From positions 1,187,506-1,208,071 of the forward strand of contig BFEA01000236.1 of the NCBI GenBank assembly GCA_003427395.1: a stretch of DNA of 20,566 nt, read 5' to 3'. Of this stretch, positions 15,441 through 20,566 are shown piece by piece (position 1 is the stretch's first letter; each line of letters opens with the position of its first letter). Under the pieces are notes generated by a model. It ran no database searches. It was not told where the DNA came from and saw only the letters and a program-made list of their open reading frames with translations. Origin of the DNA: Chara braunii (lineage: Eukaryota > Streptophyta > Charophyceae > Charales > Characeae). A program made the translations under genes and the position numbers.

Positions 15441-15670
15441 ACCTCCAAAATTTCAGGAGAGGCTCGATCATGATTCTCAAGTTGGCTGGCCCCATGTGCA
15501 GGCGGTTTGAACCATCAAACCACCAGCACCTCGCCCAAGGGGTGCCCACCCCCCCCGGACCCCCGGACTAGAGAACGAAATTGCATCAATCCCACGTTCG
15601 TCAGATGAAACATTCCACCGGACCAATGGGTGACCGCGCCAGCGGAAACAGGGGAAAAAAAAAGTAGCAA

Positions 15671-15735
15671 TGGGCTTAACTCAGTTGGGGTACACCCAGG
15701 AACTGTTGAAATCGACCTGAGTTCGAACTTAGGGT
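15671..15735 (+). pseudogene. tRNA-like sequence (pseudo-tRNA or SINE head)
   Basis: GGGCTTAACTCAGTTGGGGT resembles a tRNA 5' end with A-box. CCTGAGTTCGAACTTAGG resembles a T-arm with B-box at the right distance. The T-stem and acceptor pairings are poor, and no clean anticodon arm forms. Telomere-type repeats follow directly. Confidence 0.35.
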
Positions 15736-15748
15736 TCAGGGTGTAGAG

Positions 15749-15775
15749 TTTAGGGTTTAGGGTTTAGGGTTAGGG
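15749..15775 (+). repeat. Interstitial telomeric repeat (TTTAGGG)n
   Basis: About 3.5 units of the plant telomere heptamer, with diverged units either side. Reverse-orientation CCCTAAA units occur at 15970-16005. Confidence 0.85.
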
Positions 15776-16015
15776 ACAATGAACCTTGGAAGTAATATAC
15801 AGCCAGACCGAGGAGCTATGGGGAGCAAAAGACAAAAAATTATGGATGCGTATCTTTCTGTGTTCTTGGGGAAGATTCATTTTCATTTTGGCCATTTAGT
15901 GAGCCTGACTGGTGCAGTGAGGCCCATTATCTACACTCCAGAGGAGAGTTGACCCTCGATCAGACAGGCCTAAACCCTAAATAGGGTTCACCCTAAACCC
16001 TACACCCTGATTTTC

Positions 16016-16165
16016 GGATCGCGGTTTGGGGTGTTAAGGGCTTAGGGCCTACCTTCTTCACACAAATACAACATAAGGTCATTATATCTGGGATCACGGT
16101 TTGGGGCGTTAAGGGCTTAGGGCCTACCTTCCTCACACAAACACAACATAAGGTATTAAGGTCAT
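16016..16165. repeat. 75-bp tandem duplication containing a MITE arm
   Basis: GGATCRCGGTTTGGGGYGTTAAG starts at 16016 and 16091. Each copy runs through GGGCTTAGGGCCTACCTT into CACAAAYACAACATAAGG. The first copy therefore carries a lone left arm (16049-16090) of the palindromic element, and the second leads into the full copy E. Confidence 0.9.
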
Positions 16166-16245
16166 TATATCTGTATTTGGGGTATCTTTCGGTCTAAATA
16201 CAGCAATCATTACCGTATGTTGTCTTTAGGCGAAGAGGGTGGGGT
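16124..16245 (-). mobile_element. Palindromic MITE, copy E
   Basis: It runs from CTACCTTCCTCACACAAACA to about GGCGAAGAGGGTGGGGTA. The loop, GTATTTGGGGTATCTTTCGG followed by TCTAAATAC, is the reverse of copy D. The left arm contains a small local duplication (AAGGTATTAAGGTCATT). Confidence 0.8.
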
Positions 16246-16360
16246 AATCAACCCAAGCAGAGTGACGGGGACGATATTTACAGTAGCCGAGAAGTGAGAG
16301 TGAATGATAGAACGGCATGTTCGATGAAATTCAATCCAGCCACAATTACAGCCCCTGACA

Positions 16361-16476
16361 CTACCATCTTCACCTGAATAGAATGCCTGGTGATTATCCC
16401 TGTATCTGGACTGAAAGTTGCCCCAAATACGAATATAATGACCGAGCATCCTATATTTTGGGTGCAGACCGCGGTG
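16361..16476 (+). mobile_element. Palindromic MITE, copy F
   Basis: It runs from CTACCATCTTCACCTGAATA to about GGGTGCAGACCGCGGTG. The loop, GTATCTGGACTGAAAGTTGC followed by CCCAAATAC, is well conserved. The right terminus is decayed. Confidence 0.8.
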
Positions 16477-16587
16477 TTCACGCCAGGTTGCAAAGGCTCC
16501 CACGGGCTCATCAGGAGAGCAGCAGAGTTACTCCGTCCAAGAAATCACAGGCGACACGTCTTTTGCAAACTCACTAAGAACTCTGTA

Positions 16588-16705
16588 GCCACGGTCGTCC
16601 CCCAAACACAATGCACTCTCATCATGACTGTATGGAACCGTAAAGATTGCTTTTATGCATTCATCAATCAGGGAGCGTTGTGCTCGGGGGGGAGACAGCA
16701 GGTAG
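16588..16705. mobile_element. Palindromic MITE, copy G (decayed)
   Basis: The left arm CCACGGTCGTCCCCCAAACA and the right arm GCGTTGTGCTCGGGGGG ending CAGGTAG match the family termini. The centre has diverged. Confidence 0.55.
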
Positions 16706-16734
16706 GGTATACAGCGTGTGCGCCAGGGTACTCA

Positions 16735-17470
16735 GGAGGAGGAGAATGAACAAGAAGGGAAGCAGAGGAGGACGAGGAGGAGGACGAGGAGGAGGAGGAG
16801 GGGGAGGGCCGCATGCAAGCATATCTTAACCAGAAGCACAGGAAGAGATAGGAGGAGGGAGAGAATCGGGGGGAGGAGGGAGAAAGAGGAGGAGGAGGAA
16901 TGCATATGCCTGCCAGTAGGACAGAGAGTGAGAATTGCAAGGAGGGAGGAGGTGGAGGAGGAGGAGGAGGAGATGGGGTAAGAATGCACATGCCTGCCAG
17001 TAGGAGGGAAAAAGAGGAGGAGGAGGAGGGAGGAGGAGGGAGGAGGAGGAGGAGGCAGAGCTGGGGGATGAATACATATGCCTGCCAGTAGGAAAGAGGG
17101 AGGTGGAGATACGAAGGGGAGGAGGAGAGGGAAACGGAGGGGAGTGAAATGGGAGGGAGGGGAGTGAAATGGGAGGGAGGGGAGTGAAACGGAAGGGAGG
17201 GGAGTGAGACGGAGGAGGAGAAGGGTGAAGAGGAGGAGAGTGTGGAGAAGGAGAATGAACAGGAGAAGCGAAGAGGGGGAGGAGGAGAAGCTGGGCAATG
17301 AATGCACATGAGTGTGAGGGAGAGGAGGGAGGGGAGGTGATAAATGGAAGGACAGGAGGAGAATGAAGGGCGTGGAAGACGAGGAAGAGGAGAGGAGAAG
17401 AGGGGAGGCGGAGGGGATTGAAGAGGAGGAGGTTTGGGAGATGGAGGAGGCTGGGGAGATGTAGGAGTGA
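16735..17470. repeat. Polypurine (GGA-rich) block with embedded ~85-bp repeats
   Basis: About 735 bases are dominated by GGA/GAG/GAA on the plus strand. AATGCAYATGCCTGCCAGTA recurs near 16900, 16984 and 17071. A 20-bp unit, GGAGTGAAATGGGAGGGAGG, is repeated four times at 17141-17220. Long Ser/Leu/Pro and Glu/Arg frames across it are low-complexity artefacts. Confidence 0.9.
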
Positions 17471-17643
17471 TGAGGAATGAGGATTAGGGGGAGTAATGAG
17501 GGTGGAGGGAAAGAGAGAATTTTACGTTATCCGAGAGGGGAAGAGGGAGGAGGGGGAGTCCTCCTTCGAGACATCCGCGACAATTGGAGTCATGACACGC
17601 ATAACTTCAAAAACAGAGCAGGACAAGTGCATTCCTCCCCCAG

Positions 17644-17647
<4 letters not shown>

Positions 17648-17712
<65 letters not shown>
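17648..17712. repeat. (CT)n microsatellite
   Basis: About 32 CT units. Confidence 0.95.
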
Positions 17713-17714
<2 letters not shown>

Positions 17715-17715
<1 letters not shown>

Positions 17716-17753
17716 TCACTCACGCTAAATCCTAAAATCGGCTTTATGAATGC
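17715..17753 (+). repeat. Dispersed repeat, copy 1
   Basis: CTCACGCTAAATCCTAAAAT and CGGCTTTATGAATGC recur near 19902-19939 (CTCACGCGCGAAGTCCTAAA, CGCCTTTATGAATGC). Both copies are followed by CATTCA/CATCC-type repeats. Confidence 0.6.
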
Positions 17754-18140
17754 TTACTGATCGACTGATTGATTAACGGACCCATTATATATTAAGACAT
17801 TCATTCAGCCTTATCCATTCATCCATTCATCCTTGTTGGTCATGGTTATTAACTTATTCTTGTTATTAGTAATTTATTACTGAGCTACCAGAATGGCCCG
17901 GGACCACTTGCCCGGACGGGGCAAAAACAAATGAAAATTTAAATGAAAAGATAAAAATGATTTTTTCAATTTTATTTTTTATTTAACATGTGAGAACGAA
18001 TTTTGATGTGACCCTGAGGCAAAAGTTGTTCAGTTTATTTTTCTGCATAACATAGTTTTTTCCGGAGTTTTTGGATTTCTTTTTTTTTTTTTTTTTTTTT
18101 AATGCCACCTTGGAAACAATTCACACTGCCGAACGCAGAA
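17754..18140. other. AT-rich, no gene recognised
   Basis: AT-rich sequence with a T-run at 18080-18101. No coding or structural signal is seen. Confidence 0.5.
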
Positions 18141-18156
18141 ATTGGTGCGGCCCACA

Positions 18157-18424
18157 GGTGAGAGCACACGATGCACGCACGTCACGCAGGTGAGAGCAGG
18201 CACGCAGAAGCGGCAGAACGATTTTCTGTGGGCGGCATCAGTTTCTGCGTCCGGCAGTCTGAACGATCACTGTGCACAACATCACGCCACGAAACAATTC
18301 AGACTGCCGAACGCAGAAACTGATGCCGCCCACAGAAAATCGTTCTGCGTGCCTGCTTTCACCTGCGTGACCTGCGTGACCTGCGTGACCTGCATGACCT
18401 GCGTGCATGATGTGCTCTCACCGG
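18157..18424. repeat. Large imperfect palindrome with CCTGCGTGA tandem array
   Basis: The left arm (18157-18268) and right arm (18297-18424) are inverted copies. The core is CAGAACGATTTTCTGTGGGC with GGCATCAGTTTCTGCGT, against its complement. The left arm has an extra 9 bases (AGAAGCGGC). The right arm has expanded a 9-10 bp unit (CCTGCGTGA) to about five copies. A direct partial repeat of the loop side (CTGCCGAACGCAGAAA) lies at 18128. Confidence 0.9.
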
Positions 18425-18532
18425 CCGCCTGCATTCCCCCCGCGTGCTCTTCCCTTCCTGCTATCACCTGCGTCCTCTGCTCTAACGTGCGCGCGTGCTG
18501 GACTCACCTGCCCTGCGTACTTCATCCTGTCG

Positions 18533-18854
18533 AGCATCCTCTGCATGGCGTGTTCGTTCACGTGCCTAACGATCCGGTCCTTTCGTAACCACGTGCCGAT
18601 ATGCGCCACGTGAACGAACAAGCCAGGTGCCGATATGTGCCACGTGGACAAACAAGCCACGTGCCGATATGTGCCACGTGGACGAACAAGCCACGTGCCG
18701 ATATGTGCCACGTGGACGAACAAGCCACGTGCCGATATGTGCCACNGATATGTGCCACGTGGACGAACAAGCCACGTGCCGATATGTGCCAGTGGACGAA
18801 CAAGCCACGTGCCGATATGTGCCACGTGGACGAACAAGCCATGCAGAGGATGCT
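18533..18854. repeat. 34-bp G-box minisatellite bounded by inverted 17-mers
   Basis: The unit CCACGTGCCGATATGTG plus CCACGTGGACGAACAAG is repeated about eight times from 18589 to 18840, giving at least eleven CACGTG palindromes. AGCATCCTCTGCATGGC at 18533-18549 and its exact complement at 18838-18854 bracket the array. Confidence 0.92.
18746..18746. other. Single N inside the minisatellite
   Basis: The ambiguous base interrupts a repeat unit. The unit is shortened around it, so the array was collapsed or joined here in assembly and its real copy number is unknown. Confidence 0.95.
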
Positions 18855-18859
18855 GATAT

Positions 18860-19249
18860 ATGCGACGGATGGACTAGGCAGGTGACACGAGGCTTCGGCA
18901 AAGCTGATGAATCAGATCGAGGGGAGGTTCTAGATGGACAGTCTAGGGAAGGAGCATTCAGAAGCATGTGACTCACATGCGAGTCTAACTCCGCTAATTA
19001 AGATTTTTCCCCCGCCCAAATGGGGTCTCTGCAGACTCTCAAATCGGTTGATGGGTGGACAATTATATCAGTTATTGCCAATACTAATTTGTTAAATCTT
19101 TGGGTCCAAATGCTCGGCATTTCCAGATCCGGTTCGGATAATGGTCTCAAAAGGAAATTCGAGCCGACCAATTTGGTTTGATGGCTGACCAATTGAAATT
19201 TCGTTTGTCCAAATCGGTCCGAATCTATTGAAAATCGGTCAAAGGAGAC
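18860..19249. other. No gene recognised
   Basis: Unique-looking sequence with a few AAATCGGT/CCAATTTGGT-type repetitions around 19040-19230. No coding signal is seen. Confidence 0.5.

Positions 19250-19290
<41 letters not shown>
19250..19290. repeat. (ATT)n microsatellite
   Basis: About 13 ATT units. Confidence 0.95.
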
Positions 19291-19291
<1 letters not shown>

Positions 19292-19315
19292 TGGGTAACC
19301 AGAAGCATGGTCCCA

Positions 19316-19460
19316 TTAGCAAAGAGGGTTGGATAAATATCCTGAATCTGGACGTGTTTTAAGCAGAGATGCGGAAAAGCAGTTCAATCTCGACATTCTG
19401 CACCTTTCCACAAACAAGTCCAGATTCAGGTGTTCAATCTGAATTATCCTCTTTGGTAGT
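19316..19460. mobile_element. Inverted-repeat element (~145 bp)
   Basis: The arms of about 45 bases share CAAAGAGG at the outer end. The perfect core is CCTGAATCTGGAC (19341-19353) against GTCCAGATTCAGG (19418-19430). It is MITE-like, but no target duplication was identified. Confidence 0.6.
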
Positions 19461-19478
19461 GGTTCCTCGCCCAGGACG

Positions 19479-19663
19479 CAGTCACGATTTCAGTTTTAAA
19501 TCAACCTCCGACATCCCTCAAATACAACACATCCCCACCTGACCCTAAAGCTGGGTTGTATACATTCAACCAATTTTCACTACTTTCCTTGATTTTACAC
19601 AACATTCGCGAATTTCAAATCGTGACTGACCGAAACGCTTTTTCAAACTGAAACCGTGACAGC
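19479..19663. mobile_element. Element with 23-bp terminal inverted repeats (~185 bp)
   Basis: The left end GCAGTCACGATTTCAGTTTT AAA and the complement of the right end (GCTGTCACGGTTTCAGTTTG AAA) agree at 19 of 23 positions. An inner CAAATCGTGACTG repeats the motif. No coding sequence is present. Confidence 0.55.
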
Positions 19664-19677
19664 GCCCTAGTTTTCCC

Positions 19678-19731
<54 letters not shown>
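19678..19731. repeat. (ATT)n microsatellite
   Basis: About 17 units, followed by degenerate AT-rich sequence. Confidence 0.95.
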
Positions 19732-19733
<2 letters not shown>

Positions 19734-19963
19734 TCTTATATTATTATATAATTTTATAATATATTTCTTATAACATTAGTATTACTATATAATCATCAAA
19801 CTTAATCACTCTCTCCCGTTACTATGATGATGATCATCATCATCCATTCATCCGTTCATCCATCCATCTGTCTGAGAAACATCGACATTATTATCAGCTC
19901 TCTCACGCGCGAAGTCCTAAAATCGCCTTTATGAATGCGTCCACTCATCATTTCAGCCATCCA

Positions 19964-19964
<1 letters not shown>

Positions 19965-20000
<36 letters not shown>

Positions 20001-20010
20001 CCATCATCAT
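19965..20010. repeat. (ATC)n microsatellite
   Basis: Long ATC run. Further ATC runs lie at 20303-20331 and 20447-20480. The Asp/Met frames across them are artefacts. Confidence 0.95.
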
Positions 20011-20494
20011 CGACATCGACATTACATATAATCATTATATTCTTAGCATTGCTATTGCTATTATTATCATTCACTGGTATTATACTATTACCTAATTAAA
20101 ATTATAAAATAATATATAAATCACGAATACATTTTGAAGCGGATAAAAAAGTCTCATAATAAAATATAAAAAAGTCAAAAAAATTGATACAGAAAACTAT
20201 GTTGCTGTTGTGACCAAATTTCACCGAAATTTTTTATTATGATCACACGATTCACGATACCGAACACCGTTCTAATCAGTGCAACCAACATCATCCATCC
20301 ATTCATCATCATCATCATCATCATCATCATCTTTCTTACTTTTATTCTTAATATTAGCATCGTTGATCAATATTATCAGGAAAACTAGCACCATCATCAT
20401 CATTGTTATTATTAGCATCGCTAATAAATATTATCAGCAAAACTAACACCATCATCATCATCATCATCATCATCATCATAATCAGGGTTACCGG
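20011..20494. other. AT-rich microsatellite-bearing DNA, no gene
   Basis: Contains a short tandem duplication (ATTAGCATCGNT...AATATTATCAG near 20352 and 20412) and ATC runs. No coding signal is seen. Confidence 0.6.
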
Positions 20495-20532
20495 CTGTCT
20501 CTTATACACATCTAGATGTGTATAAGAGACAG
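20495..20532. other. Tn5/Nextera mosaic-end junction (library artefact)
   Basis: CTGTCTCTTATACACATCT is followed directly by AGATGTGTATAAGAGACAG. This is the 19-bp Tn5 mosaic end back to back, exactly the junction adapter made when Nextera mate-pair fragments are circularised. It is not genomic. Confidence 0.98.
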
Positions 20533-20566
20533 GTACGTGGCGAGGAAGGGGTTGTGGAGTGGCATG
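20533..20566 (+). other. 34-bp misplaced copy of 3772-3805
   Basis: All 34 bases after the adapter junction are identical to 3772-3805, same strand. This is the far end of the circularised fragment, carried into the contig end by an untrimmed read. Confidence 0.97.

Noticed and set aside
16490-16530. Second hammerhead candidate (CTGATGAG on the minus strand near 16511)
   Set aside because: CUGAUGAG is present, but no stem II plus GAAA follows at the required distance.
16668-17309. Ser/Leu/Pro-rich frames over 190 codons on the minus strand
   Set aside because: They are low-complexity translations of the polypurine block and open in several frames at once.
20495-20532. Natural Tn5/IS50-type insertion
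   Set aside because: Only the hyperactive 19-bp mosaic ends, back to back with no transposase and no 9-bp target duplication. This is the mate-pair junction adapter.

Overview
The window looks like repeat-rich nuclear DNA from a streptophyte, a green alga of the charophyte grade or a land plant. The supporting evidence is two U6 snRNA-like sequences, interstitial TTTAGGG telomere-type repeats, a trihelix (Myb/SANT-like) protein of plant type, and a plant RLCK-type kinase domain. No bacterial or organellar gene organisation is visible. The microsatellite load (CT, TA, ATT, ATC, GC and long homopolymers) would suit a charophyte such as Chara, but that genus-level guess is inference and was not tested.

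Layout. 1-1.3 kb: a large inverted repeat whose arms each begin with a GA microsatellite followed by the same small ORF of unknown function. 1.5-1.75 kb: two direct repeats flanking a minus-strand hammerhead-ribozyme core, the signature of a retrozyme or Penelope-like retroelement. 1.8-3.4 kb: a minus-strand trihelix gene, broken or spliced at about 2.78 kb. 3.5-4.3 kb: a weak candidate for a Cys-rich membrane protein. 4.6-8.1 kb: satellites, homopolymers and a diverged U6 copy; no gene is supported. 8.3-9.8 kb: two copies of a palindromic miniature element and a decayed duplicate of coiled-coil coding sequence. 9.9-13.3 kb: the main gene, minus strand, intronless as it stands, encoding a beta'-COP-like WD40 propeller, a long repetitive coiled coil and a kinase-like domain lacking its usual catalytic residues. 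Two frameshifting deletions break it. 13.4-16.7 kb: a cluster of the same palindromic element, degenerate telomere-like repeats, a second U6-like copy and a tRNA-like sequence. 16.7-20.5 kb: a polypurine block, a large hairpin, a G-box (CACGTG) minisatellite, inverted-repeat elements and microsatellites.

The last 72 bases are not natural genomic order. They hold a back-to-back Tn5/Nextera mosaic-end junction followed by 34 bases copied exactly from 3772-3805, so they are a mate-pair library artefact. It incidentally suggests that 3772-20494 was one physical fragment.

The most interesting items are the hammerhead core, the palindromic element family (with a related empty site inside the window), the WD40-coiled coil-pseudokinase fusion, and the two U6 copies that share a 4-nt insertion at the same place. 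There is no operon-like cooperation between the genes. The three coding loci appear independent, and all are damaged or need splicing to be functional.
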